DNA from: Elainella sp. Prado103
Lineage (GTDB): Bacteria > Cyanobacteriota > Cyanobacteriia > Elainellales > Elainellaceae
Length of the DNA: 64,000 nucleotides
Direction of reading: 5' to 3'
NCBI GenBank assembly: GCA_025454395.1
Contig: JALOOM010000030.1
Coordinates: 1 to 64,000 of the forward strand
The notes beneath the pieces are model-generated. The model saw only the letters and a program-made list of their open reading frames with translations, was not told where the DNA came from and did no database searches. Every line of letters starts with the position of its first letter. The stretch's first letter is position 1. The translations under genes were made by a program, and so were the position numbers. Below, in pieces: positions 27,055-36,926 of the stretch.

Positions 27055-28482
27055 TTAATCATCAAAATGCCGCACAATTGCTGCTGCAAACTCAGAACAC
27101 TTCAGGGGCGGTTCCACCGGCGGTTCCATCAGGCGGGCCAAATCATAGGTCACTTCTCGCTGCGAAATGGCGGCTCCGATCCCTCGCTTAATCAGATCGG
27201 CAGCCTCTTGCCAGCCTAAATACTCCAACATCATGACACCGGACAAGATCACCGAACCTGGATTGATGCGATCGAGTCCGGCATGTTTGGGAGCAGTCCC
27301 ATGGGTGGCCTCAAAAATAGCGCAGGAATCGCCAATATTCGCGCCTGGGCCCATCCCCAGTCCACCTACGATCGCTGCGGCCGCATCCGAAAGATAATCT
27401 CCATTCAGATTCATGGTTGCCAAAATGGAGTACTCATCTGGGCGGGTTTGGATTTGCTGGAAAATGCTATCGGCAATCCGATCATTCACCATCACTTTTT
27501 GCTTCCATTGCCCCTGCCCATGGGTTTCCCAAATCCCATCCAAAACCGCTTGCACTTCAGTACAAACCTGCTGTTTCTTCTCATCCGTGAGCGCATCATA
27601 ACCAGGTTCAATTTGGCGAGCATTATCTTCAATACTCAGATCCGGGTGACGCTCCCGATTACTCAAAATCCAGGATTCACGCTCCGTAATACACTCTGCA
27701 CGAAACTCACTCGTAGCCACCTCATAGCCCCAGTCTCGGAAAGCGCCTTCGGTGTACTTCATGATGTTGCCTTTATGCACCAGAGTAACCATTTGCTTAT
27801 GGGGTGGCAATCGTAGGGCATGACGAATGGCCCGCCGCACCAACCGTTGCGATCCGGTCTTGCTGATTGGTTTAATCCCGATACCCGCATCTAGAGGAAT
27901 TTGCTTTTTGCCATGTTCGGGCGTGGCAGGGATCAACTCCTCATTCAGGATTTTGATCAGGCGATCAGCAATTTCACTGCCCTGCTTCCATTCAATTCCG
28001 AGGTAAATATCTTCCGTATTTTCCCGATAGACAATCACATCGAGTTTTTCTGGACTGCGATGGGGAGATGGGGTGCCCGTGTAATACTTGCAGGGACGAA
28101 TACAGGCATAGAGATCAAAAATTTGTCGGAGGGCCACATTTAGCGATCGAATTCCCCCACCGATCGGAGTGGTCAATGGCCCTTTGATCGCCACACCATA
28201 CTCGCGGATCGCCGTCAGGGTATCTTCTGGCAAATACTGATAAGTGCCATACCGCTCACAAGCCTCATCGCCTGCATAAACTTTGCACCAAATGATTTTA
28301 CGCTTGCCTCCGTAGGCTTTTTCTACGGCTGCATCAAAGACATGCTGAGCAGCAGGCCAAATATCTACTCCCGTCCCATCTCCGCGAATAAAGGGAATAA
28401 TAGGGTCATCTGGAACCACTGGTTCGCCTTGATTAAAGGTGATGCGATGGCCTGTGGTGGGTGGAGTAATTTTGTCATACAT
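27055..28482 (-). CDS. icd: NADP-dependent isocitrate dehydrogenase
   Basis: 475 residues from the ATG at 28482 ([14 protein letters not shown]), with GGAG about ten bases upstream; the frame extends further to 28566 without support. The family's substrate-binding region ([18 protein letters not shown]), the [14 protein letters not shown] loop and the metal site region ([18 protein letters not shown]) are visible, as is the NADP region GTAPKHAG. It oxidises isocitrate to 2-oxoglutarate, the carbon skeleton for ammonium assimilation and the nitrogen signal in cyanobacteria. NtcA-type promoter sites were not evident upstream. Confidence 0.94.
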   Translation of the reverse strand: MYDKITPPTTGHRITFNQGEPVVPDDPIIPFIRGDGTGVDIWPAAQHVFDAAVEKAYGGKRKIIWCKVYAGDEACERYGTYQYLPEDTLTAIREYGVAIKGPLTTPIGGGIRSLNVALRQIFDLYACIRPCKYYTGTPSPHRSPEKLDVIVYRENTEDIYLGIEWKQGSEIADRLIKILNEELIPATPEHGKKQIPLDAGIGIKPISKTGSQRLVRRAIRHALRLPPHKQMVTLVHKGNIMKYTEGAFRDWGYEVATSEFRAECITERESWILSNRERHPDLSIEDNARQIEPGYDALTDEKKQQVCTEVQAVLDGIWETHGQGQWKQKVMVNDRIADSIFQQIQTRPDEYSILATMNLNGDYLSDAAAAIVGGLGMGPGANIGDSCAIFEATHGTAPKHAGLDRINPGSVILSGVMMLEYLGWQEAADLIKRGIGAAISQREVTYDLARLMEPPVEPPLKCSEFAAAIVRHFDD

Positions 28483-28742
28483 AGCGACGGCAGCTCCTGT
28501 GCAGCGCGATCGGTTCAGACAGTAGATTACCGGATCTGATGACCCAGAATGATCTATTTTGAACAATCTGCTGGGCAGCCCTCAGTCACTTAAAACTTGA
28601 AAACCTGTGATTTCATTTAAGTTAGCTGTTTTAGCTGATATTAAGTTCAGAATCTTGTCAAATTGTTATGCTGAAGAGTCGTGCTATCACGAAATAGGCA
28701 TGGAATGATTCCAGAAGCTGTATTGGGCTGTGCGAGAGAGGA

Positions 28743-29429
28743 ATGAAAAAGATTCTGATTGTTGATGACGACATTACCTTGAGAACTGCGCTGATCCGCT
28801 ACCTGCAAAACCGGGGCTACTCTGTGCAGGAAGCCACTTCAGGCATGGAAGCCCTTTCCCTATTTGAGCAAAATCCACCAGATGTGGTCGTCTCAGATGT
28901 GTTGATGCCAGAAATGGATGGCTTAGAGTTTTGCCGTCGGCTGCGAGCGACTCGATCGGGGCAATTGGTGCCGTTCATCTTTCTCTCTAGCCGCAAAGAA
29001 GTAGACGATCGGATTCAAGGTCACCAAATGGGGGCAGATGACTATTTGGTGAAGCCCTTTGATCCCAAGGAACTCGTTGCCAAAATTGAAGCCCAATTAG
29101 AGCGATCCCGCCGGATTCATGCCGAAATTATTCGTTTGATGCAGCAAACCAACCTGCCCAATCCCTCGCCCTCTGCCCCAAGTGAGGAAGTATCCGTGCC
29201 CCCTCAACCCTTGCCCCTGACCCCGGCCGAAGAAAAAGTGTTTCTAGAAGTGATCCAGGGTTTAACAAATAAGCAAATTGGCGATCGGCTCTTTGTCAGC
29301 CCGCGGACTGTCCAGACCCATCTCAGTAACATTTTGAGCAAACTCCAATTAGAAAGCCGATCCCAACTGATCCGCTATGCCTTTGAGCGTGGCTACCGCC
29401 CGCCGTCCGAGAAAAACGAAGACTCTTAA
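28743..29429 (+). CDS. NarL/LuxR-family response regulator
   Basis: 228 residues. Receiver domain at ~1-120: KKILIVDDD, phospho-acceptor Asp in VVVSDVLMPEMDG (~Asp52), and Lys in DYLVKPF. A Pro/Ser linker (~140-160) is followed by a LuxR-type helix-turn-helix (LTPAEEKVFLEVIQGLTNKQ, then SPRTVQTHLSNILSKLQ). It is probably a DNA-binding transcription regulator; no partner histidine kinase gene is adjacent. Confidence 0.92.
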   Translation: MKKILIVDDDITLRTALIRYLQNRGYSVQEATSGMEALSLFEQNPPDVVVSDVLMPEMDGLEFCRRLRATRSGQLVPFIFLSSRKEVDDRIQGHQMGADDYLVKPFDPKELVAKIEAQLERSRRIHAEIIRLMQQTNLPNPSPSAPSEEVSVPPQPLPLTPAEEKVFLEVIQGLTNKQIGDRLFVSPRTVQTHLSNILSKLQLESRSQLIRYAFERGYRPPSEKNEDS

Positions 29430-29638
29430 GCGCATGATGGACGAGACGGCTTCCCCTTACAATGGACAGTTGTGCCCTTGTGCGCCTGAACGATGCTGGT
29501 GCAGGTTTAGACTGTCCAATCTGGGTCTAGTCTGGGTCTAATCTGGATCTGGTCTGGATCTGGTCTGGAGCTAGTCTGGAGCTAGCCGGTCTGGATCATC
29601 ACCTGCTCTAGCCACACCAACTTTCTGTAGATTCGATC

Positions 29639-30391
29639 ATGCCTGACGCGCAGCCATCCCCGCTCACTTCTACCGAACTGCCTACTTCCGCTGGCTCTAA
29701 TGCTGAAGTTGCCACCTATATTGCGACATTCCTCGATCGCCTCAAGTCTGAGTCGCTGAAAAATCAATTTCAGTTAGTCAGTGAATTAGCTGATTCTGAA
29801 GCCGGTTTAGAGGTGCTCATGCGCTTCCTGAGCGATCGAACCCCCGCAACGATTGGTGTGATTGAAGGTAAGGTTTATCAAACCCTGATCCAAAGTGCCA
29901 ATCCAACCGTTACCACATTTCTGCAAACCCACTTCCCAACCGGCATTGTTCCTCTGCAATCTGAGTGCGATGTAGACTATGCCCCTCTACAAGCTTTGCT
30001 GGCTCAACAAAACTTTCAAGCCGCCGATCGGCTCACCTTAGAAAAAATGTGTGAACTGGCAGGCGACTTGGCAGTGCAGCGCAAATGGATCTACTTTACG
30101 GAAGTCAGCACCTTTCCGATGGTCGATCTGCAAACCATTAACCTGCTTTGGCTCGTCCATTCAGAGGGTAAATTTGGCTTCTCAGTGCAGCGCGAACTGT
30201 GGCTGGCAGCCGGGAAAAATTGGGAAAAGCTCTGGTACCAGATTGGCTGGAAAAACGGCAACGTCTGGACTCGCTATCCCCAAGAGTTTAACTGGAGCCT
30301 GGATGCCCCGCGTGGACATCTGCCGCTGTCAAATCAGCTCAGAGGAGTCCGGGTAATCGCAGCGCTTCTGACCCATCCGGCCTGGAGTTAA
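29639..30391 (+). CDS. gun4: GUN4, activator of magnesium chelatase
   Basis: 250 residues with the two-part Gun4 architecture: an N-terminal helical domain (~residues 20-95) and the GUN4 core (~100-240: YAPLQALLAQQNFQAADRLT, TFPMVDLQTINLLWLVHSEG, KFGFSVQRELW, GHLPL). Gun4 binds protoporphyrin IX and Mg-protoporphyrin and stimulates Mg-chelatase, the first committed step of chlorophyll synthesis. The N-terminal domain distinguishes true Gun4 from the many cyanobacterial proteins that carry only a GUN4-like module. Confidence 0.9.
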   Translation: MPDAQPSPLTSTELPTSAGSNAEVATYIATFLDRLKSESLKNQFQLVSELADSEAGLEVLMRFLSDRTPATIGVIEGKVYQTLIQSANPTVTTFLQTHFPTGIVPLQSECDVDYAPLQALLAQQNFQAADRLTLEKMCELAGDLAVQRKWIYFTEVSTFPMVDLQTINLLWLVHSEGKFGFSVQRELWLAAGKNWEKLWYQIGWKNGNVWTRYPQEFNWSLDAPRGHLPLSNQLRGVRVIAALLTHPAWS

Positions 30392-30420
30392 CTCGTTAAC
30401 TTTACTCATTGGGCTTGCTG

Positions 30421-30455
30421 ACTGGCATTCACTGGCATTCACTGGCATTCACTGG
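30421..30455. repeat. 10-bp tandem repeat
   Basis: Three and a half copies of ACTGGCATTC lie between the convergent gun4 and flavoprotein genes. Confidence 0.85.
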
Positions 30456-30464
30456 TTGCCCATC

Positions 30465-31739
30465 CTAAGAGCCATGACTTAAATCGCGACTTGCAGCGCA
30501 GGATTGGGCGATCGCTTGCCCTGCAATCCATCCCGTTGTCCAAGCACTCTGAAAGTTAAACCCGCCCGTCACGCCATCAATGTCGAGCACCTCGCCTGCC
30601 AAATAGAGATGGGGACAGACGCGGCTACCCATCGTTTTAAAATCCACCTGCTTCAGGTTCACGCCCCCACAGGTGACAAATTCCTCCTTAAACTGTCCTT
30701 TTCCCTGGATGGGATAACGCCCTTGGTGCAATTGCTGCAAGAGTTGTTGCATCTGCACTTTAGATAGCTCTGCCCAACGCTGCTCTGCCGAAATCTGGGA
30801 TCGCGCCGTCAGATATTGCCACAAGCGTCGAGGAAGTTCTGCCCACCCTTGAGTTGCGATCGATCGGTTGGGGTAGGTCTGCTTCATCTCCAGCAACCGT
30901 TGGTGACTTTGCGCTTGAGAAAACTGGGGAAGCCAGTTAATTTCTAGGGTGGCGCGATATTGGCAATCATGCAGCAATCGGGCTCCCCAAGCAGATAACT
31001 TCAGGATAGCTGGCCCACTGACTCCCCAATGGGTGATCAACAATGCCCCCGTTTGCTCCAGAGGTTTGTGATCGAGAAACCGCAAGCGAGCCTGTACCGA
31101 TTCCACCGCCACCCCAGCCAGCGATTGCAGCGCCGCATCCGCGATCCGTAAGGTAAACAGTGAGGGCACCGGGGGTTCAATTTGATGACCCAGACTCTGA
31201 GCTAATGCATATCCTGAAGGACTACTCCCCGTAGCTAGCAGCAATCGATCGGCGATCCACTGATCACCATTTTTCAGAGTTAGGTGAAAGCCGGTTGCAG
31301 TCGGTTGGACAGCGGTTAGTGACAGGCTGGTGTAAAGCTGCACACCTGCTTGCCTTGCCGTTTGGAGTAAGCAATCAACGATCGTGCCGGAATCATTGGT
31401 CACTGGAAACATCCGCCCATCCGCTTCTGTCTTGAGCATCACCCCATGCTGCCGAAACCAGTCGATCGTATCTTGCGGTTGAAACCGACTAAACGCCCCT
31501 CGTAACGCTTTTCCTCCACGGGGATAATGCTGGATCAACTGAGCTGGATCAAAACAAGCATGGGTGACATTGCACCGGCCGCCCCCAGAAATCCTCACCT
31601 TGCTTAAGGGTTGCCTGGATGCCTCCAGCAACTTAACCTCAGCCCCCGGACAGGCAGCCGCACAGGTAATGGCTGCAAAGAACCCAGCCGCGCCCCCACC
31701 CACAATGACAATCTGTTGACCTTGCCTGATCTCGTCCAT
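30465..31739 (-). CDS. HI0933/YhiN-family NAD(P)/FAD-dependent oxidoreductase
   Basis: 424 residues. N-terminal FAD-binding motif VIVGGGAAGFFAAI, then the family signature KVRISGGGRCNVTH, and C-terminal TCGGVNLKQVDFKTM and GEVLDIDGVTGGFNFQSAW. The family is a widespread flavoprotein group of poorly defined activity. It is convergent with gun4 and divergent from ebsA; no operon is seen. Confidence 0.88.
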   Translation of the reverse strand: MDEIRQGQQIVIVGGGAAGFFAAITCAAACPGAEVKLLEASRQPLSKVRISGGGRCNVTHACFDPAQLIQHYPRGGKALRGAFSRFQPQDTIDWFRQHGVMLKTEADGRMFPVTNDSGTIVDCLLQTARQAGVQLYTSLSLTAVQPTATGFHLTLKNGDQWIADRLLLATGSSPSGYALAQSLGHQIEPPVPSLFTLRIADAALQSLAGVAVESVQARLRFLDHKPLEQTGALLITHWGVSGPAILKLSAWGARLLHDCQYRATLEINWLPQFSQAQSHQRLLEMKQTYPNRSIATQGWAELPRRLWQYLTARSQISAEQRWAELSKVQMQQLLQQLHQGRYPIQGKGQFKEEFVTCGGVNLKQVDFKTMGSRVCPHLYLAGEVLDIDGVTGGFNFQSAWTTGWIAGQAIAQSCAASRDLSHGS

Positions 31740-31994
31740 TTCATCCTAAAAGCGTGCCAGTAGCTTCAGCGTCTCAATCTTATTAAAATTGCCATAAAGA
31801 TGCAGATTGTCATCATAACCACGGGAACACTAGCTGCTAGGGTGCTGAAGGATGCACTTGTGGTGGGATATCAGAATATCAATGCCCTATGGCGCAACGG
31901 CAGACCACCCACTGATCACGGGTCGGTAGTACCCTAAACCGGACTTGCAGATTTAATTATTTGACCTTTCGCAGAAATCCAGGAAGATTTGAGC

Positions 31995-32369
31995 ATGTCT
32001 CTAGAGAAACTCCAGCCTGCTAATCCGCGTGATGTGAGTGTTTATGCTCCCTACTACCAAGGACGGAAACGGAGTGCGTTACCGCTAGCCATCAGCCTTT
32101 ATCAGACGGGCAATTTGGAGGGTTCTCGCAAAATTGAGGGCGGTGAAAGCATCCCCTTTGTCGCCACCTGGAATATCTCCTCGATCCCAGCCGATCTGAC
32201 GCGCTGCCGTATGCAATTTGATGGCAATGCTGACCTCAGTTACGAGGTTACAATGGCGAACTTCGAGTTTGTTGATTTCTTGATCGAAGTGCTGTTTATC
32301 TTCAAAAGCAGCCGCGTTGCCGACTTCTCACAAGCCTTTTATCGCAAACTACTGCGGCTAGATGATTGA
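31995..32369 (+). CDS. ebsA: EbsA-like type IV pilus biogenesis protein
   Basis: 124 residues from the ATG at 31995, preceded by AGGAAGA at 31981-31987; the longer TTG frame adds two residues. The protein (LEKLQPANPRDVSVYAPYYQ ... EGGESIPFVATWNISSIPADLTRC) matches, as I recall it, the cyanobacterial EbsA family. EbsA forms a complex with the pilus ATPase PilB and Hfq and is needed for pilus assembly and natural competence in Synechococcus. The name rests on remembered similarity. The accessory island starts shortly after its stop codon. Confidence 0.7.
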   Translation: MSLEKLQPANPRDVSVYAPYYQGRKRSALPLAISLYQTGNLEGSRKIEGGESIPFVATWNISSIPADLTRCRMQFDGNADLSYEVTMANFEFVDFLIEVLFIFKSSRVADFSQAFYRKLLRLDD

Positions 32370-32513
32370 CCTCAATCCGCCCAGGCGATCGATCAGTGGG
32401 CAGTTCCCTGAAACACTCTACTGAACACTCTACTGAAACAAGCCCCTGAAACACTCCACCAAAACAGCTCACTGAAAAATGGGCAAAGCCTCCTAGAATG
32501 AATCCCCAATAAA

Positions 32514-32526
32514 GTTAGGGAGCAAA
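32514..32526 (+). repeat. candidate left attachment repeat, model A
   Basis: GTTAGGGAGCAAA, identical and in the same orientation to 41027-41039. A 13-base match between the 270-base gap after ebsA and the ~450 bases after the recombinase is expected by chance only about 0.002 times, although such matches are common when the whole window is searched. Confidence 0.4.
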
Positions 32527-32549
32527 ACGGCTGATTAGGAACTAAAGTA

Positions 32550-32594
32550 GGCAAGCTAAGAAATTTTTTTAGCTTGCCAAAAAGTCTGGCAAGT
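32550..32594. repeat. inverted repeats downstream of the virion-like operon
   Basis: GGCAAGCTAA (32550-32559) is a perfect inverted repeat of TTAGCTTGCC (32569-32578). CTTGCC (32573-32578) then pairs again with GGCAAG across AAAAAGTCT. On the minus strand the first hairpin could end the operon's transcript, but no T-run follows it. Alternatively these are recombinase arm sites around the CCAAAAAGTCT core shared with 43563-43573. Confidence 0.5.
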
Positions 32595-32636
32595 TCCACA
32601 GAACCCCAGGGGTTCCTAAGCAGCATTTAAACAGCC

Positions 32637-33527
32637 TTAGCAATAGTACAAACCTTGCAAGCCTAGATAGCTGCCATAAAAAGTGACATTGCCACCGCCA
32701 CTGACCCGTTCGCAGATCTGGACAAAATGAGAACCTGGTGAGCCAAAACCACGGGCTATTCTCGTGCTCAGTGTTAGATCACCAGGAAAACCAGCGTTGT
32801 AACCCTCTGATGGGGTTGGCGAGGCATCCCACCCCATACCGAATTCAGCAATAGTCCCTGTAGGAGCGTTAGCCCGACTAGAGAGCGTTAAATCGAGCAT
32901 GGTTGTTCCGAATCCATCAACGATGGTGATCCGGTTGGCGGCTGAGTTATTTTGATTACGCCAACTCGCACCGGAATATTGCCAGCTCGCAGTCGGATCA
33001 AAGCGTTGCACCCTACGTGCTAGCTGATTCCAGCCATTGAACAGCAAGCGCTGATTCAAGTCATCCTGCATCCTGGCACTACCAGTAGATCCAGTCGTTT
33101 GGATAGTTCCTAGATAGAGCCGGTAATCATCCCCGCCAAAGTCTAGAACCCAGATCCCATCTTTGCGGATCAGCGGTCTGAATCGTGCGGTTGCACTACT
33201 CCAGCCTTGAGTGGTGATGAAGAAGTCCGTAACTGAGCTGTCTATTCCAGCGTAAAGATCAAACAGTCCAGGATTGGCGTTGCCGATATTGTGAGGGACA
33301 CCAGCATCAGGAATCTGACGATAGACCCATCGATCCAGCTCTCGATCCCAGAGCGGAATGATAGAGCCTTCATAGGGAAGGTAGTAAACGATTTGAGCGT
33401 TGGTGATGTTGGAAATTACAGCCGTTGGTGATAGGCTGAGTCGGCCTTGAGGTTTGGTAATCGGGATAGGACTGCTAGAACGCAACAGATCCAGAGTGGA
33501 AGTGATCGGGTTATCAATGGGCATCAA
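32637..33527 (-). CDS. phage structural protein, tail-fibre/tip type
   Basis: 296 residues, last gene of the minus-strand operon; its ATG overlaps the upstream stop codon (ATGA). The sequence follows a recurrent phage-virion pattern I recognise from tailed-phage structural proteins: QIVYYLPYEGSIIPLWD near the N-terminus, DLYAGIDSS, YRLYLGTIQTTGSTG, LLFNGWNQLARRV and SWQYSGASWRNQNNSAANR. These end modules are beta-rich and usually sit at the host-facing tip. Family knowledge places it on the virion surface; here that is inference. It is the only member of the operon with a recognisable virion family. Confidence 0.6.
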   Translation of the reverse strand: MMPIDNPITSTLDLLRSSSPIPITKPQGRLSLSPTAVISNITNAQIVYYLPYEGSIIPLWDRELDRWVYRQIPDAGVPHNIGNANPGLFDLYAGIDSSVTDFFITTQGWSSATARFRPLIRKDGIWVLDFGGDDYRLYLGTIQTTGSTGSARMQDDLNQRLLFNGWNQLARRVQRFDPTASWQYSGASWRNQNNSAANRITIVDGFGTTMLDLTLSSRANAPTGTIAEFGMGWDASPTPSEGYNAGFPGDLTLSTRIARGFGSPGSHFVQICERVSGGGNVTFYGSYLGLQGLYYC

Positions 33528-35026
33528 CCGTTACCTGATAGAGCGGTTTTCACATCATCCCATTCATCCGGCTGCTGGGGAGTCCAGAGCCGGAAGCGGA
33601 TCAGGGACTCTTGCCACTTGTTACCCGATAGATCGGATCGCGATTGCGGATCAACGGTCGGCCGCCGCACCAAGTAGGTAGCATAGCAAGGGAACATGCG
33701 AGTCGAATCCTTGCGTAACGCTGGATTGCGGTCACGTTCTTCTGTTACTGACAGGGTTGAAATTTCAGCATCACAAAGTATCAGTAACTCTTTCAGCTTG
33801 TCCTGTGCTTCCGCTGGTGTTGCACCATAGACCGCCATTTGCCTACCGTTGGTTAGCTTTGCAGTTGCCCGGAACTTGCCCCATTGGTATGCCTTAGCGG
33901 CTCGCTTGATCTGTTCCCAGCTCAGCCCAGACTTAGGATCGGGGATTGAGTAAGTGGCTTCCCGTGGCCGCTTGCCTTGCCGATCACGCCAGGGCGGTTT
34001 TTCGATCGAGCGAAAGACAATCACTAACTTCCTCCGCAACGGAGTAGCTCTCAGGTATTCTTCAGCCGGTTGCCCTACTAACTGTCCTACATCGCGGTTG
34101 TAGATCAGCTTATGCTGAGCAAGGGTAGTTTGGACAATCGCCTTAGCTTGCCGCTCTGGTGCCACCATGGCGATCGCTTCACCTGGTACATCTTTATCAG
34201 GGATGAGCTTGAAGGCTTGATCCGGGCCATCCTGATTAGCGGCTTTGGCGTTAGCGAGCTGGGCATCTAGTTCATAGGCAAAAATGTAGCCTGCTTCAAT
34301 GAAGCTATCAAAAAACTCATCGGTGAAACCTTCTACAAAGGCACGCAACGCCGGACTTTTGATGTTTTCGATCCGCTCTTCAAACTTCTCAGCCAGTGTC
34401 CAACTTGGTGCCGAATCAGGGGGATTGATGCCAGCAAGTTTCCTTAGCGATCGATAGCCGCTGAGGAACAGGTTAGAGCCAATCACTGAGAGCGTGCCCC
34501 TAACGGTACTGGTTAGGGTGCCCTGAAACTCCTCAAGCGCCTCTAGAGACACTTTGCCAGCTATCAGCTTGGCTAGTTTGGCAGAGCCAATTACCGGACA
34601 GAACACCGTCAACCCATAGCCTAATGCAATCCCAGCGATCCAACCCACACCACTCCCTAGCGCTGAACCCCATAGGGCAGATAGAGCAATGTTATTTGCT
34701 TGGATCCGCTGCTGAATCTCCCCATCACCAGCATTCCAATCAAACGTAGAGATAAACTGAGTAGCCTGTATAAAAGTTGAGAATATAGCAGTAACCGATA
34801 GATTTATACCAGAGACAATAACTTTAGATAGAAAACCTATCAATCGCTTGCCGATATCTTTAAGAGTTCTAAATACACCAGCAAGACCGCTAGCGCTAGC
34901 ACTTCCATCACTTTGATTAGATTCAAGCTTACCGCCTAGATCCAGTTTTCTGGTTAGCGAGTTACCCGTAGTTGCAATCCTAATTGTGCGGCTCAGTAAT
35001 CCGCCGCGCTCGATAGAAATCGCCAT
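33524..35026 (-). CDS. unrecognised 500-residue protein with central hydrophobic segments
   Basis: The start codon overlaps the upstream stop (TAATG), so it is translationally coupled. The N-terminal ~50 residues are polar. Hydrophobic segments follow at ~65-95 (LIGFLSKVIVSGINLSVTAIF) and ~115-150 (ALSALWGSALGSGVGWIAGI). Next is a helical, charged middle (FEERIENIKSPALRAFVEGF, then QAKAIVQTTLAQHK). The C-terminal ~170 residues are soluble and mixed, with LSWEQIKRAAKAYQWGKFRA. I know no family. Hydrophobic segments inside a virion-like operon could mean a membrane-penetrating, pilot or tape-like protein, but nothing proves it. Confidence 0.7.
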   Translation of the reverse strand: MAISIERGGLLSRTIRIATTGNSLTRKLDLGGKLESNQSDGSASASGLAGVFRTLKDIGKRLIGFLSKVIVSGINLSVTAIFSTFIQATQFISTFDWNAGDGEIQQRIQANNIALSALWGSALGSGVGWIAGIALGYGLTVFCPVIGSAKLAKLIAGKVSLEALEEFQGTLTSTVRGTLSVIGSNLFLSGYRSLRKLAGINPPDSAPSWTLAEKFEERIENIKSPALRAFVEGFTDEFFDSFIEAGYIFAYELDAQLANAKAANQDGPDQAFKLIPDKDVPGEAIAMVAPERQAKAIVQTTLAQHKLIYNRDVGQLVGQPAEEYLRATPLRRKLVIVFRSIEKPPWRDRQGKRPREATYSIPDPKSGLSWEQIKRAAKAYQWGKFRATAKLTNGRQMAVYGATPAEAQDKLKELLILCDAEISTLSVTEERDRNPALRKDSTRMFPCYATYLVRRPTVDPQSRSDLSGNKWQESLIRFRLWTPQQPDEWDDVKTALSGNG

Positions 35027-36738
35027 TACCTCTCACCCAACTTATCAATTTCAGGTTTCACGGTTGATTCCCGATTGAAGTCACTATTGGGGTCATTCAT
35101 TTGTCTAACAAACTCATCCCAATTTCCTTCACTAGACTGATCGAAAAACTCCTTAAGTTCGCCCAACATGCGCTCTACATCGTTACGCTTGCGGAAGAAA
35201 ACCGATTTGATAATTCCAGCGGAAAACATCAACTTCTGGAAATAGTCAAACGCTGATTCACGATCCTGATTCTGCCAGCCTACATATTGCGAGTCGGCTT
35301 CAGACAGGATACCCGATAGACTACCGGGTTGATTGGGATTGAAGGCAAAGCGCACATTTCGCTTAACTGGGTTCCCTTTGTAGCCTAGAAAGCTAGCGTT
35401 AGCACTGGCATAGTCTTGAGTGATCAGTGTAGCAGTCTTGATAGCCATGGCTTCAGTGGCAAGCCGAATCAGGAAACTGGTGTGAACGTCCGAATCGATC
35501 GCAGTCTTGGCCGCTAGTCCATAGATTTCAGCGATCGACTCTGCCAGGTTGGGGAGGTTTACGGTTTTGGCTTGGTTACCGCTGGCGGTGGGATCTTCAT
35601 CGGCAATCTCTACCTTGACCGGGAATTCCCCGATCAGCGCGTCCATTTGGCGCACAAACCAAGCCTGAAACTGAGTCAGCGATTCAAGATTGACGCTGGC
35701 AGAGCCGCGATCTGATAGCAGTGTTTGGGGCACTTTCACCGGATAGTCATCCGTTCCCAAACGACGGGCGATCAGCCTCAGCAATGCCTCTAGCTCATCA
35801 TTTTGATTGGACTTACAACAACAACTCATAGGACAGCAGCGAGGGGGAGGGGGAGGGGGGGGAGGGGGAAGAATTTTTCGAGGAATACAGGATGAATTTG
35901 GAGAAGGTAAAACTCGCCAAATTTTAGGAGCTGGAACCAACCCAGGATCAGCCTCATAAATTGCTGGAATGGACATTTTCAGCTTACCTTGCAGATCCAG
36001 AGAGACTAAAACAACAGCCCAAAAAGGGCCAGTTTTGGTGATTTCTCCCTGCGCATTGCGTCGATATTTCGCTGTACTTGTCCAGACTCCGATCGGTGGG
36101 CCATTGACAGTTGCATCCATGCCCAACCCTAAACCCACAGGTTGAGTAGAAATCACTTCTTTCAAATCTGGGTTTAGTGGGTCAATCCTCCCAGGGTCAA
36201 AGACTTGCCATTGAACTTGCATCCCACACCCGTCACCAGGGAAGCGATCCGGATCATCGTAGGGATCCCAATCCCAGGGCCCAAAATCATCTTGGGGGTT
36301 AGGGGGCTCTGGCGGGGTTGGCTGTTGTTCCTCTGGCGGCCGGCATCCTTGCAGTTTCAATCGGTAGCACGCTTCATATAGGGGAAGCGAAATCCAGAAT
36401 AGCGATGGCTGGATCTCCAGACAGGTTTCACAGCCGCTGGTTCTACCCCAAAACTCAACGCTTACAGGTAATAACTGCAATAGATCGCCAATGTCCACAC
36501 CAGCACCGCCGCACCAGGGGGATTCTGGGTAACGAGCACAATCCTGTGGATCGGCTGGTGTGTTGGGAGTAACAAAAACTCCTGAGTCTCCTACTGGTTC
36601 CAGATAATCACCAATGAGGGGATCAGGCCGGTATTCCCGATCAGGGTTAGTGATTGCCTCCAATAGGTTAAGAATCGGGTTTGACCGATCGGGGTTGTAA
36701 GTGTCAAGTAGATCAGTGACAGTTTGCCCTAGATCCAT
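35026..36738 (-). CDS. unrecognised 570-residue protein with polyproline/cysteine hinge
   Basis: It overlaps both neighbours at start and stop. The N-terminal half (~1-285) is Pro/Asp/Cys-rich and beta-like (PESPWCGGAGVDIGDLLQLL, MQVQWQVFDPGRIDPLNPD). A nine-proline run followed by RCCPMSCCCK marks a hinge at ~residues 292-313; its DNA is a long G/C tract on the plus strand. The C-terminal half (~315-570) is helical and includes LLRLIARRLGTDDYPVKVPQ and ASFLGYKGNPVKRNVRFAF. The Cys cluster suggests metal binding or disulfides. I recognise no family. Size and position suggest a main structural or adaptor protein. Confidence 0.7.
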   Translation of the reverse strand: MDLGQTVTDLLDTYNPDRSNPILNLLEAITNPDREYRPDPLIGDYLEPVGDSGVFVTPNTPADPQDCARYPESPWCGGAGVDIGDLLQLLPVSVEFWGRTSGCETCLEIQPSLFWISLPLYEACYRLKLQGCRPPEEQQPTPPEPPNPQDDFGPWDWDPYDDPDRFPGDGCGMQVQWQVFDPGRIDPLNPDLKEVISTQPVGLGLGMDATVNGPPIGVWTSTAKYRRNAQGEITKTGPFWAVVLVSLDLQGKLKMSIPAIYEADPGLVPAPKIWRVLPSPNSSCIPRKILPPPPPPPPPRCCPMSCCCKSNQNDELEALLRLIARRLGTDDYPVKVPQTLLSDRGSASVNLESLTQFQAWFVRQMDALIGEFPVKVEIADEDPTASGNQAKTVNLPNLAESIAEIYGLAAKTAIDSDVHTSFLIRLATEAMAIKTATLITQDYASANASFLGYKGNPVKRNVRFAFNPNQPGSLSGILSEADSQYVGWQNQDRESAFDYFQKLMFSAGIIKSVFFRKRNDVERMLGELKEFFDQSSEGNWDEFVRQMNDPNSDFNRESTVKPEIDKLGER

Positions 36739-36926
36739 GGTTGCTGCAATTTGGGCTGAACAAAGTTGTAGCTCTCAGGCTTGCGATAGCTGGCTTGGGC
36801 AACCCGCTGTCGATGATACTCCCATCGGCTTTGCTGGTAGAGCGGCGGGGTGAGCACAGTAGGAAAGAGACGATCGGCATTTTCACGGCTAGGAGCGATC
36901 GGCTCAAAAGGTCGAATCATATACAC
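36729..36926 (-). CDS. small unknown protein in the virion-like operon
   Basis: 65 residues (MYMIRPFEPIAPSRENADRL ...), basic, Tyr/Pro/Arg-rich, with no membrane segment. It overlaps the upstream gene's end by ten bases and the downstream gene's start by ten bases, so it fits exactly into the chain of coupled genes; that is the main evidence it is real. An inner ATG at 36920 is an alternative start. Confidence 0.6.
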   Translation of the reverse strand: MYMIRPFEPIAPSRENADRLFPTVLTPPLYQQSRWEYHRQRVAQASYRKPESYNFVQPKLQQPWI

